64,000 nt of DNA from Salipiger mangrovisoli (lineage in GTDB: Bacteria > Pseudomonadota > Alphaproteobacteria > Rhodobacterales > Rhodobacteraceae). The position numbers and the translations under genes were made by a program. Shown piece after piece: positions 35,371 to 43,669 of the stretch (the stretch's first letter is position 1; each line of letters starts with the position of its first letter). Location: assembly GCF_015223355.1 (NCBI RefSeq), contig NZ_JADFFK010000001.1, positions 1-64,000 on the forward strand, in the 5' to 3' direction. The notes under the pieces are model-generated. The model searched no databases, had not been told where the DNA came from, and saw only the letters and a list, made by a program, of their open reading frames with translations.

Positions 35371-36663
35371 ATGTCTGAACCTCTGCGCCTGGGGATTGCG
35401 GGTCTCGGCACCGTCGGGGCTGGCGTCGTCAAGATCGTTCAGCAGAAGGCGGAGCTGCTTGAGGCCCGCTCGGGCCGCAAGGTGGTGATCTCGGCGGTCT
35501 CGGCGCGCAACCGCGACAAGGACCGCGGTGTCTCGCTGGCCGACTACGCCTGGGAGGATGATCCCGTCGCCCTGGCGAAACGCGACGATATCGATGTGCT
35601 GGTCGAGTTGATGGGCGGCTCGGATGGCCCGGCGAAAGCCGCCACCGAAGCGGCGCTGAAGGCCGGCAAGGATGTGGTCACCGCCAACAAGGCGCTGCTC
35701 GCCCACCACGGGCAGGCGCTGGCCGAGCTGGCCGAAAGCACCGGCGCGGTGCTGCGCTTCGAGGCCGCCGTCGCGGGTGGCATCCCGGTGATCAAGGCGC
35801 TGACCGAAGGGCTTTCCGCCAATCGCATCACCCGCGTCATGGGCGTGATGAACGGCACCTGCAACTACATCCTCACCCGCATGGAGACCGCGGGCCTGTC
35901 CTACCAGGAGGCCTTTGCCGAGGCCGATGGGCTGGGCTATCTCGAGGCCGATCCCGAGCTTGACGTCGGCGGCATCGACGCCGGGCACAAGCTCTCGCTG
36001 CTCTCCGCCATCGCCTACGGCACCCAGGTCGCCTTCGGCGGCGTCGAACTGGAGGGCATCGGCCGGGTCTCGATCGAGGACATCCGCCAGGCCGCCGACA
36101 TGGGCTACCGCATCAAGCTGCTCGGTGTGTGCCGGATGACCGAGCTCGGGCTCGAGCAATCCATGGCGCCGAGCCTCGTGCCCGCCTCCTCGCCGCTGGG
36201 TCAGCTCGAGGGCGGCACCAACATGGTGGTGATCGAGGGCGACGAGGTCGGCCAGATCGTGCTGCGCGGCGCCGGCGCGGGCGAGGGGCCGACGGCTTCG
36301 GCGGTGATGGGCGACGTCATGGATGTGGCGCGCGGCACCCGGCTGTCGACCTTCGGCGCCCCGGCGTCGAGCCTGATCAAGCCGGTGGCGACCAAGGCCA
36401 CGACCCCGGCCCCCTACTATCTGCGCATGGCGCTGGCCGACCGGCCGGGCGCCCTGGCCAAGGTGGCTGCCGCGCTCGGCGAGGCGGGGGTCTCGATCAA
36501 CCGCCTGCGGCAATACGGTCAGAGCCCGACGGCCGACACCGCCCCGGTGCTGATCGTCACCCACAAGACCACCCGCGACGCGCTCGATTCGGCGCTGGCG
36601 GCCATGGCGGACACCGGCGTGGTGCATGGCACCCCCGTCGCGCTGCGGATCGAGGCGGTTTGA
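35371..36663 (+). CDS. hom: Homoserine dehydrogenase
   Basis: This enzyme reduces aspartate semialdehyde to homoserine in threonine, methionine and isoleucine synthesis. It has 430 residues. The NAD(P) motif GLGTVGAG is at 11-18, the catalytic region VMGVMNGTCNYILTRME at about 156-172, and FAEADGLGYLEADPELDVGGIDAGHKL contains the substrate Glu/Asp/Lys. A C-terminal ACT domain (YYLRMALADRPGALAKVAAAL, then INRLRQYG) suggests feedback control by threonine. AAGAAGG precedes the ATG. It is followed by glpX and recJ, an order common in Rhodobacterales. Confidence 0.95.
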   Translation: MSEPLRLGIAGLGTVGAGVVKIVQQKAELLEARSGRKVVISAVSARNRDKDRGVSLADYAWEDDPVALAKRDDIDVLVELMGGSDGPAKAATEAALKAGKDVVTANKALLAHHGQALAELAESTGAVLRFEAAVAGGIPVIKALTEGLSANRITRVMGVMNGTCNYILTRMETAGLSYQEAFAEADGLGYLEADPELDVGGIDAGHKLSLLSAIAYGTQVAFGGVELEGIGRVSIEDIRQAADMGYRIKLLGVCRMTELGLEQSMAPSLVPASSPLGQLEGGTNMVVIEGDEVGQIVLRGAGAGEGPTASAVMGDVMDVARGTRLSTFGAPASSLIKPVATKATTPAPYYLRMALADRPGALAKVAAALGEAGVSINRLRQYGQSPTADTAPVLIVTHKTTRDALDSALAAMADTGVVHGTPVALRIEAV

Positions 36664-36799
36664 GCCTGCTTTGACACCCGGCTGACATCTGACCGTCTCC
36701 GCGCTGTCATGCGCGGGGCGGTTAGCGCGAGCGGCCTTGCCCTTCTCTGACCGGGCGCGGTACACCCTTCCTAAGCGTAAATTTTGCAAGGAAGACCTC

Positions 36800-37768
36800 A
36801 TGTCTGCTCCCGTCGATTTCAATGACCGCATGCTTTCCCTCGGCCTCGCTCGGGTGGCCGAACAGGCCGCCATCGCCTCTGCCAGCCTGATCGGCCGCGG
36901 CGACGAGAAGGCGGCGGATCAGGCCGCGGTCAACGCCATGCGCGAGCAGCTGAACCTGCTCGACATCGCCGGCGTGGTGGTGATCGGCGAAGGCGAGCGC
37001 GACGAGGCGCCGATGCTCTACATCGGCGAAGAGGTCGGCACCGGCAACGGTCCGGGTGTGGACATCGCGCTCGACCCGCTCGAGGGCACCACGCTGACCG
37101 CCAAGGACATGCCGAACGCGCTGACCGTCATCGCCATGGGCCCGCGCGGTTCGATGCTGCACGCGCCCGACGTCTATATGGACAAGCTGGCGATCGGTCC
37201 GGGCTTCGCCGAGGGCGTGGTGACGCTCGACATGAGCCCCTCCGAGCGCGTCGCCGCGCTGGCCGCGGCCAAGGGCTGCGCGATGACCGACATCACCGTC
37301 TGCATCCTCGAGCGTCCGCGCCACGAGGACCTGATCGCCGAGGTCCGCGCCACCGGCGCCGGCATCCGTCTGATCACCGACGGCGACGTTGCGGGCGTCA
37401 TGCACTGCGCCGAACCCGAGATCACCGGCATCGACATGTACATGGGCTCGGGCGGCGCGCCCGAGGGTGTGCTCGCGGCGGCCGCGCTGAAATGCATGGG
37501 CGGCCAGATGTACGGCCGGCTGCTGTTCCGCAACGACGACGAGCGCGGTCGGGCCGCGAAGGCCGGGATCACCGACCTCGACAAGATCTACAAGCGCGAC
37601 GAGCTGGTCACCGCCGACGTGATCTTCGCCGCCACCGGCGTGACCAACGGCTCGATCCTGTCGGGCATCAAGCGCACGCCGGGCTGGATCGAAACCGAGA
37701 CCATCCTGATGCGCTCGAAGACCGGCTCGGTGCGCCGCGTGCAGTACCGCAACCCGTTCCACGGCTGA
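36800..37768 (+). CDS. glpX: Class II fructose-1,6-bisphosphatase
   Basis: GlpX removes phosphate from fructose-1,6-bisphosphate in gluconeogenesis. It has 322 residues. Metal-binding and catalytic blocks are VVIGEGERDEAPMLYIGEEVG (about 62-82) and DIALDPLEGTT (90-100). Later blocks are ITDGDVAG and GSGGAPEGVLAAAALKCMGG. The ATG at 36800 follows AAGGAAG; an upstream in-frame start at 36737 would add residues foreign to the family. It has a well-formed terminator at 37816-37840, set inside a longer inverted repeat. Confidence 0.95.
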   Translation: MSAPVDFNDRMLSLGLARVAEQAAIASASLIGRGDEKAADQAAVNAMREQLNLLDIAGVVVIGEGERDEAPMLYIGEEVGTGNGPGVDIALDPLEGTTLTAKDMPNALTVIAMGPRGSMLHAPDVYMDKLAIGPGFAEGVVTLDMSPSERVAALAAAKGCAMTDITVCILERPRHEDLIAEVRATGAGIRLITDGDVAGVMHCAEPEITGIDMYMGSGGAPEGVLAAAALKCMGGQMYGRLLFRNDDERGRAAKAGITDLDKIYKRDELVTADVIFAATGVTNGSILSGIKRTPGWIETETILMRSKTGSVRRVQYRNPFHG

Positions 37769-37792
37769 GCGCGGGCCGGCAGGCGCCGGATC

Positions 37793-37884
37793 TGCGTATT
37801 TGAAAAGAGAAGAAGGGGGCTCGCGGCGCGGGCCCCTTTTGCTTTGGCGCTCCCCCGCGTCTTCTTCTCTTTCAAAAATACGCA
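37793..37884. repeat. Nested inverted repeat, TGCGTATTTG family, copy 1
   Basis: The left arm (37793-37815) starts TGCGTATTTGAAAAGAGAAG. The right arm (37861-37884) is its near-complement, starting CTTCTTCTCTTTCAAAAATA. The arms differ by two bases in the T run and enclose a terminator hairpin. The same TGCGTATTTG core recurs at 43633 and as a full inverted repeat at 57185-57256. It lies between glpX and recJ. Confidence 0.75.
37816..37840 (+). terminator. Rho-independent terminator of glpX
   Basis: GGGGCTCGC (37816-37824) pairs with GCGGGCCCC (37828-37836), with one G-T pair and a GGC loop, and is followed by TTTT (37837-37840). It sits 48 bases after the glpX stop. Confidence 0.75.
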
Positions 37885-38006
37885 AGGTCCGCATTTCCCA
37901 AGGGGCGCGCCACAGGGCAGGGGCGCGGCGCTTCGGCCCGTTCCGTTTCCCGCCGTTTCGCGCTAGGGAGGGGCCAATCGGGGCAGAGAAGAAACGCGAG
38001 GGGCGC

Positions 38007-39752
38007 ATGAGCTATCTGGGTGTGGAGCAGTCGCTGAGCGGGCGGCGCTGGGTCGGCCCGGCGGTGGAGGTCGAACGGCAGGCCGAGGCGCTGGCGCAGG
38101 CCACCCACCTGCCGCGCCCGCTCTGCGCGGTGCTGGCGCGGCTCGGCGTGCTGGGCGAGGAGGTGCCGGGCTTCCTCGATCCCAAGCTGCGCGACCTGAT
38201 GCCCGACCCGCGGAGCATGCGCGACATGGAGAAGGCCTCGGGCCGCATCCTGCAGGCGGTGCGGGGCCGCGAGCGCATCGCGATCTTTGCCGATTACGAC
38301 GTCGACGGCGGCAGCTCGGCGGCGCTGCTGATCGACTGGCTGCGCCAGCTCGGGCTCGAGGCCACGCTCTACGTGCCCGACCGCATCGACGAGGGCTACG
38401 GGCCGAACGTGCCCGCCATGCAGCAGCTCGCCTCGGCCCACGACCTGATCATCTGCGTCGACTGCGGCACGCTCTCGCATGAGCCCATCGCCGCGGCCAG
38501 GGGTGCGGACGTGGTGGTGCTCGACCACCACCTCGGCGGCGAGACGCTGCCGGGTTGCGTGGCCGTGGTGAATCCCAACCGGCAGGACGAGGATGGCGCG
38601 CTGGCGCATCTCTGCGCTGCCGCGGTGGTCTTCATGGTGCTGGTCGATTGCGGCCGGCAGATCCGCGAGGCCGGGGCCAAGGGGCCGGACCTCATGTCGC
38701 TGCTCGATCTGGTGGCGCTGGCCACCGTCGCCGACGTGGCGCCGCTCCGCGGGGTCAACCGGGCCTTCGTCCGCTCGGGCCTGCAGGTCATGGCGCGGCG
38801 CGCGCGACCGGGCCTCGTGGCGCTTTCGGACGTGGCGCGGCTCGACACGGCGCCTTCGGCCTATCACCTCGGCTACGTGCTGGGGCCCCGGATCAACGCC
38901 GGCGGGCGGATCGGCCAGGCGGACCTCGGTGCGCGGCTGCTCGCCACCCGCGACCGGCACGAGGCCGAGGCGCTGGCCGAGCGGCTCGACAAGCTCAACT
39001 CCGAGCGGCGCGAGGTCGAGGAGGCGGTGCGGGCCTCGGCGATCGCCCAGGCCGAGGCACGCGGGCTCGACGCGCCGCTGGTCTGGGCCGCGGGCGAGGG
39101 CTGGCATCCGGGCGTCGTCGGCATCGTCGCCTCGCGGCTCAAGGAGATGACCAACCGGCCGTCCGTCGTCATCGGCTTTGACCAGGGCGAAGGCAAGGGC
39201 TCGGGGCGCTCGGTCTCGGGGATCGACCTTGGCGCGAGCATCCAGAAGCTTGCTGCCGAGGGGCTGCTGGTCAAGGGCGGCGGGCACAAGATGGCGGCGG
39301 GGCTCACCGTGGCCGAGGACAAGCTCGAGCCTGCCATGGCCCGGCTGGCGGAGATGCTCGCCAAGCAGGGCGCGGGGCAGGGCGGGGCGGCGGACCTGCG
39401 GCTCGACGGGTTGATGATGCCGGGCGTGGCGAACACAGAGCTCTGCGACCGGCTCGAGCAGGCCGGCCCCTTCGGTGCGGGCGCGCCGGGACCGCGCTTT
39501 GCCATGCCGGACGCGCAGATCCTCTTTGCCAAGGAAGTGGGCACCGGGCACCTGAAGATCACCGCCGGCGACGGGCTGGGCGCGAAGATCGACGCCATCT
39601 GCTTCGGCGCCTTCGACACGCCGATGGGCCAGGCGCTGAGCCAGCACAAGGGCGGACGATTCCACCTCGCGGGGCGTTTCGAGATCAACGAGTGGAATGG
39701 GCGGCGCTCGGTGCAGATGCGTCTGGAGGATGCCGCGCCTGCCGCTGGGTAA
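38007..39752 (+). CDS. recJ: Single-stranded-DNA-specific exonuclease RecJ
   Basis: RecJ is the 5'-3' single-strand exonuclease of recombination and mismatch repair. It has 581 residues. DHH-family motifs are ADYDVDGGSS (D96 region), CVDCGT, the DHH triad at 173-175 (VVVLDHHLGG), and GPRINAGGRIG. The DHHA1 block near 435-470 is KGGGHKMAAGLTV. The C-terminal OB-like part ends in RSVQMRLEDA. GAGGGG precedes the ATG at 38007; an open frame reaching back through the inverted repeat has no support. It is the third gene of the hom-glpX-recJ run but separated by a terminator. Confidence 0.95.
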   Translation: MSYLGVEQSLSGRRWVGPAVEVERQAEALAQATHLPRPLCAVLARLGVLGEEVPGFLDPKLRDLMPDPRSMRDMEKASGRILQAVRGRERIAIFADYDVDGGSSAALLIDWLRQLGLEATLYVPDRIDEGYGPNVPAMQQLASAHDLIICVDCGTLSHEPIAAARGADVVVLDHHLGGETLPGCVAVVNPNRQDEDGALAHLCAAAVVFMVLVDCGRQIREAGAKGPDLMSLLDLVALATVADVAPLRGVNRAFVRSGLQVMARRARPGLVALSDVARLDTAPSAYHLGYVLGPRINAGGRIGQADLGARLLATRDRHEAEALAERLDKLNSERREVEEAVRASAIAQAEARGLDAPLVWAAGEGWHPGVVGIVASRLKEMTNRPSVVIGFDQGEGKGSGRSVSGIDLGASIQKLAAEGLLVKGGGHKMAAGLTVAEDKLEPAMARLAEMLAKQGAGQGGAADLRLDGLMMPGVANTELCDRLEQAGPFGAGAPGPRFAMPDAQILFAKEVGTGHLKITAGDGLGAKIDAICFGAFDTPMGQALSQHKGGRFHLAGRFEINEWNGRRSVQMRLEDAAPAAG

Positions 39753-39834
39753 GCAATTCTCCGCGGGAATTATCCATCGTTATCAGTGATTTGAGAAAAA
39801 GTCACGGATGGGTGAAAAAACCGCAAAATTCCGC

Positions 39835-39863
39835 TTGCAAGGGGTCGGAGCTTTGACTAGAAC
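39835..39863 (+). promoter_or_regulatory. Promoter of the tRNA-Glu genes
   Basis: TTGCAA (39835-39840) and TAGAAC (39858-39863) are spaced by 17 bases, 20 bases before the first tRNA. An A-rich stretch (GAAAAAGTC, GAAAAAACC) upstream may be an UP-like element. No separate promoter of this quality is seen before the second tRNA. Confidence 0.5.
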
Positions 39864-39882
39864 GCCCCTCACCAGCCGGCAC

Positions 39883-39957
39883 GGCCCGTTCGTCTATCGG
39901 TTAGGACGCCAGGTTTTCAACCTGGAAAGAGGGGTTCGATTCCCCTACGGGCTGCCA
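39883..39957 (+). tRNA. tRNA-Glu (anticodon TTC), copy 1
   Basis: The 75 bases fold as a full cloverleaf. The acceptor pairs GGCCCGT with ACGGGCT (first pair G-T), the anticodon stem CCAGG/CCTGG encloses TTTTCAA with anticodon TTC, and the T stem is GGGG(TTCGATT)CCCC. The 3' CCA is encoded (39955-39957). The second copy starts exactly 200 bases downstream and is identical. Confidence 0.97.
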
Positions 39958-40082
39958 CTGGTTTTGTTATCGCCCCTGCGGGGGCGGGCAAAACCGGGGG
40001 TCAGAGACCGGGTCAGCTGGGGTTCATGAGGTTCGCAACAGCCTCTCCATCGGGTCGAAAGTTTCGGTGGTCGCGTTGCAAT

Positions 40083-40157
40083 GGCCCGTTCGTCTATCGG
40101 TTAGGACGCCAGGTTTTCAACCTGGAAAGAGGGGTTCGATTCCCCTACGGGCTGCCA
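40083..40157 (+). tRNA. tRNA-Glu (anticodon TTC), copy 2
   Basis: This copy is identical to the first over all 75 bases, with the encoded CCA. The spacer between the two (39958-40082) is unlike the first copy's upstream region, so the duplication covers the tRNA only or is old. Both may be cut from one transcript. Confidence 0.97.
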
Positions 40158-40293
40158 TTTCTCCCATCACAGCATGAACCAGATCGCCAGGGGCGCGCGA
40201 CTTTCGCGGGCCTTTTTCGCGTTTCCGGCGCAGCCTTTTCGAGCACGAAAGCCGCCGTCCCCGCAGGGACAACGGGTCGGGTCTCTTGTGTGC

Positions 40294-41580
40294 TCAGGAT
40301 GGCACCTTGTGCCGCCGCCGCACGCTTTCGGGGCGGCCGGGCAGGGCGAGCCTCGCGTCGTTGCGCGCCTGCCTTGAGACCACCTTGCCCTTGGAGATCA
40401 CGCAGAGCCGGTCGGGCCGCAACCGCAGCGCCTCGATCGGGTCGCCCGCGTCGAGCACCACCAGCGAGGCCATGTTGCCGACCGCCAGCCCGTAATCCTG
40501 AAGGTGGAGGATCTTCGCGTTCTCCTCGGTCACCATGGTGAAGCAGCGCGCCATCTCCTGCGGCGAGGTCATCTGCGCCACGTGCAGCCCCATGAAGGCC
40601 ACGTCGAGCATGTCTCCGGTGCCCAGCGAATACCACGGGTCGCGCACGCAGTCCTGCCCCCAGCCGACGCGGATGCCCATGGCCTGCATCTCCTTCACGC
40701 GGGTGAGGCCCCGGCGCTTGGGGTAGCTGTCGTGCCGTCCCTGCAGGGTGATGTTGATCAGCGGGTTGGGGATGGCTGAGATTTCGGCCTCCGCGATCAG
40801 GGGCAGAAGCTTGGACACGTAATAGTTGTCCATGGAATGCATGGAGGTCAGGTGGCTGCCCGCGACGCGGCCCTGCAAGCCGAGCCGCTGGGTCTCGAAG
40901 GCGAGGGCCTCAATGTGGCGCGACAGCGGGTCATCCGTCTCGTCGCAATGGATGTCGACCAGCAGGCCGCGCTCGGCGGCGATCTCGCAGAGCTCCTTCA
41001 GCGCGGTCGCGCCATCCGCCATGGTGCGCTCGAAATGCGGAATGCCGCCGACCACGCCGACGCCCATGTCGAGCGCGCGGATCAGGTTCTCGCGCCCCGT
41101 GGGCGTGCGCAGGAAGCCGTCCTGCGGGAAGGCGACGAGCTGCAGGTCGAGGTAGGGCTTCACCCGCTCCTGCACTTCCAGCATGGCGGTGACGGTGTTG
41201 AGGTGGTCGGGCGTGGTGTCGACATGGCTGCGGATCGCCAGAAGGCCCAGCGAGACCGCCCAGTCGCAATACTCCAGCGCCCGTGCGACCATCTCGTCGA
41301 CCGTCGCCTCTTCACGCAGCTCGCCCCAGAGGTCGATGCCCTCGAGCAGCGTGCCGCTCGCGTTGATCCGCGGCGTGCCGTAGCTGAGCGTCGCGTCCAT
41401 GTGGAAATGCGGATCGACGAAGGGCGGGGCGACGAGGTCGCCCGCGGCGTCGATGGTCTCGCCCGCCTCGGAGCCCGTCAGGTTGCCGATGGCGGTGATG
41501 CGCTCGCCGGTGATGCCGATGTCGGTGATGGTCCCGTCCGGCAGGGTGCCGCCGGTGACGAGGATGTCGAAAGTGGCCAT
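40294..41580 (-). CDS. codA: Cytosine deaminase (CodA-type amidohydrolase)
   Basis: This amidohydrolase has 428 residues and converts cytosine to uracil and ammonia, feeding pyrimidine salvage. Metal ligands are H58 and H60 (DPHFHMD), H211 (DIHCDETDD, with catalytic E214), and D310 in GWGQDCVRDPWYSLG, corresponding to the active-site Asp of E. coli CodA. The C-terminal 20 residues are basic. It is the last gene of an operon encoding a BMP-type importer, so the importer likely brings cytosine, a cytosine derivative or a nucleoside. Isocytosine, creatinine-like or other cyclic substrates of this subgroup are alternatives. It abuts the permease gene with no gap. Confidence 0.85.
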   Translation of the reverse strand: MATFDILVTGGTLPDGTITDIGITGERITAIGNLTGSEAGETIDAAGDLVAPPFVDPHFHMDATLSYGTPRINASGTLLEGIDLWGELREEATVDEMVARALEYCDWAVSLGLLAIRSHVDTTPDHLNTVTAMLEVQERVKPYLDLQLVAFPQDGFLRTPTGRENLIRALDMGVGVVGGIPHFERTMADGATALKELCEIAAERGLLVDIHCDETDDPLSRHIEALAFETQRLGLQGRVAGSHLTSMHSMDNYYVSKLLPLIAEAEISAIPNPLINITLQGRHDSYPKRRGLTRVKEMQAMGIRVGWGQDCVRDPWYSLGTGDMLDVAFMGLHVAQMTSPQEMARCFTMVTEENAKILHLQDYGLAVGNMASLVVLDAGDPIEALRLRPDRLCVISKGKVVSRQARNDARLALPGRPESVRRRHKVPS

Positions 41581-42528
41581 TCAGCGCTCTCCGCGGTTGA
41601 AGGGGGTCATCAGCGCCGCGGGCACCTCGGCCCGGCGCGACATGAGGATAAGGGCGAGGATCGACAACACGCAGGGGATCATCAGGAAGACCTGATACGG
41701 CACGAGCTGACCCATGGGCGTCTGCTGCAGGCGGATCTGCAGCGCGTCGAAGCCCGCGAACAGAAGCGCACCGAGCAGCGCCTTGCCGGGCCTCCACGCG
41801 CCGAAGACCACCAGCGCGATACAGATCCAGCCGCGGCCGTTGACCATCTCGAAGAAGAAGGACGAGAAGGCCGACATGGTGAGGAACGCGCCGCCCACGG
41901 CCATCAGCCCCGAGCCGACGATGACGGCCCCCATGCGGATCGCGGCGACCGAGAGCCCCTGCGCCTCGACCGCCTGCGGGTTCTCCCCGGCGGCGCGCAC
42001 TGCCAGCCCCAGCGGCGTGCGGTAGAGCACCAACGCCACCAGCGCGGCGCAGGCGAAGGCAGCCCATGTCAGCGCGGTCTGCGAGAAGAGCGCCTGCCCA
42101 AGCCAGGGGAGGTCCGAGAGCACCGGGATGTGCAGCGGCTGGAAAGGGTCGATGCGCGGCGGGCTGGTGACCTCGGGCAGGGCGAGGCGGTAGGCGTAAT
42201 AGGCCGACGATGTGGCCAGCATGGTGATACCGAGGCCGACCACATGCTGCGACAGGCCGAAGGGCACGGTGAGCAGCGCGTGCAGCGCGCCAAAGGCCAT
42301 GCCCGCCAGCAGCGCGACCAGCACGCCGGGCCAGAGCCCCAGCCCCGCGTAGACCGCCATCCAGCCGGCGAAGGCGCCGAAGACCATGATCCCCTCGATG
42401 CCGAGATTGAGCACGCCCGCGCGCTCGCAGATCAGCTCTCCGAGGGTGGCGAAGATCAATGGCGAGGCGATGCGCAGCACCGCGGCCCAGAAGCTGGCGG
42501 AGATGAGAATGTCGACGATCTCGGTCAT
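41581..42528 (-). CDS. ABC importer permease for nucleosides/nucleobases (YufQ-type)
   Basis: This membrane permease has 315 residues and about nine hydrophobic segments. It begins MTEIVDILISASFWAAVLRIASP and contains ERAGVLNLGIEGIMVFGAFAGW, the signature of the BMP-dependent nucleoside transporter permeases (the RbsC/BPD_transp_2 superfamily). The late block FFEMVNGRGWICIALVVFGAWRPGKALLGALLFAG is also typical. It overlaps the other permease gene by 4 bases. With that protein it forms the channel; specificity is inferred from the downstream cytosine deaminase. Confidence 0.88.
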   Translation of the reverse strand: MTEIVDILISASFWAAVLRIASPLIFATLGELICERAGVLNLGIEGIMVFGAFAGWMAVYAGLGLWPGVLVALLAGMAFGALHALLTVPFGLSQHVVGLGITMLATSSAYYAYRLALPEVTSPPRIDPFQPLHIPVLSDLPWLGQALFSQTALTWAAFACAALVALVLYRTPLGLAVRAAGENPQAVEAQGLSVAAIRMGAVIVGSGLMAVGGAFLTMSAFSSFFFEMVNGRGWICIALVVFGAWRPGKALLGALLFAGFDALQIRLQQTPMGQLVPYQVFLMIPCVLSILALILMSRRAEVPAALMTPFNRGER

Positions 42529-43571
42529 CCGCGCACCACCCGGACTTTCGTGAGCAGGATCGCCAGCACCATGAACAGGAGCGCCGTGGCGAGCAGGATG
42601 TCAGCGATATAGGTCGGCACCCCCGCGGCGCGCGACATGCTGTCGGCACCGACGAAGATGCCTGCCACGAAGAGCGCCGAGACGACGACCCCCAGCGGAT
42701 GCAAGAGGGCCAGCATGGCGACGACGATGCCGGTGTAGCCGAAGCCCGGAGAGAGATCGGCGGTGAGGTTGCCCTTCAGCCCCGCGACCTCGGAGAAGCC
42801 CGCCAGCGCCGCGAGCCCGCCGGAGATGAGCGCGGTCTTGATTAGCACCCGGCCCACCGGGATGCCCGCGAAGCGCGCGGCCTCGGCGTTGAGGCCAGTG
42901 GCGCGGATCTCGTAGCCGAGCGTTGTGCGGGTCTGCAGGACCCAGACGCCTAGCGCCGAGAGCAGCGCCAGCGCGAAGCCCCAGTGCAGCCGCAGCCCCT
43001 CGATGATCCGCGGCAGGCGCGCATCCTTGGGCAGGGCGGGCGACTTGGGCCAGCCCATGCCCATCGGGTCCTTCAGCGGCCCCTCGAGCAGGTAGGAGAT
43101 GAACAGCGCCATGATGAAGTTGAGGAGCAGCGTCGTGACGACCTCGTCGACGCCGAGGCGGGTCTTCAGCAGCACCGGCCCGAGCAGCACCAGCGCGCCC
43201 GCAAGCACCGCACCGAGCGCCATCAGCGGCAGCGCTAGGGGCCCCGGCAGGCCGAGCTGCGTGCCGATCACCACGGTGACCAGCGCCCCCGCGTAGAGCT
43301 GCGCCTCGGCGCCGATGTTCCAGAGCCGGGCGCGAAAGGCCACCGAGACGGCGAGCCCGGTGAAAATCAGCGGCGTGGCGCGGTTGAGGGTTTCCAGCAG
43401 CGCGAATTTCGTGCCCGCGGCGCCTTTCACGATGAGGCCCAGCGTGGCGAGCGGCTCGGCCCCGGCGACGAGCGCGAGGCCCATGGCGACGAGCACCGTG
43501 GCGCCGAGCGCCAGTGCCGGCAGGCCCAATCTGCGGGCGGGCGAGGGGGAGGTGATGGGATCAAGGCGCAT
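42525..43571 (-). CDS. ABC importer permease for nucleosides/nucleobases (YufP-type)
   Basis: This is the second permease of the system, 348 residues, with about ten hydrophobic segments. SVAFRARLWNIGAEAQLYAGAL (about 80-101) is the conserved counterpart of the ERAGVLNLGIEG block of its partner. It starts 98 bases after the ATPase stop; the gap carries a half copy of the TGCGTATTTG element. The gap is unusually long for this operon, so expression of the permeases could be tuned there. Confidence 0.88.
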   Translation of the reverse strand: MRLDPITSPSPARRLGLPALALGATVLVAMGLALVAGAEPLATLGLIVKGAAGTKFALLETLNRATPLIFTGLAVSVAFRARLWNIGAEAQLYAGALVTVVIGTQLGLPGPLALPLMALGAVLAGALVLLGPVLLKTRLGVDEVVTTLLLNFIMALFISYLLEGPLKDPMGMGWPKSPALPKDARLPRIIEGLRLHWGFALALLSALGVWVLQTRTTLGYEIRATGLNAEAARFAGIPVGRVLIKTALISGGLAALAGFSEVAGLKGNLTADLSPGFGYTGIVVAMLALLHPLGVVVSALFVAGIFVGADSMSRAAGVPTYIADILLATALLFMVLAILLTKVRVVRG

Positions 43572-43632
43572 GGGGTGCTCTGGCGGGCCGTGCCCTTGCC
43601 CCGGCGGCGGTGCGGGCGGAGGGCGCGGGATA

Positions 43633-43657
43633 TGCGTATTTGGAAAGAGAAGAGGGG
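43633..43657 (+). repeat. TGCGTATTTG family, half copy
   Basis: TGCGTATTTGGAAAGAGAAG begins at 43633 and continues AGGGG. It matches the left arm of the 37793 element with one base change. No facing arm was found, so it cannot form the long stem. It lies between the ATPase and permease genes of the nucleobase importer. Confidence 0.65.
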
Positions 43658-43669
43658 CGGCGGGTCTTG

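Noticed and set aside
39808-40029. A 73-codon open frame over the first tRNA
   Set aside because: It includes the tRNA sequence; the similar frame over the second copy shows the same peptide because the tRNA is repeated. Not a protein gene.
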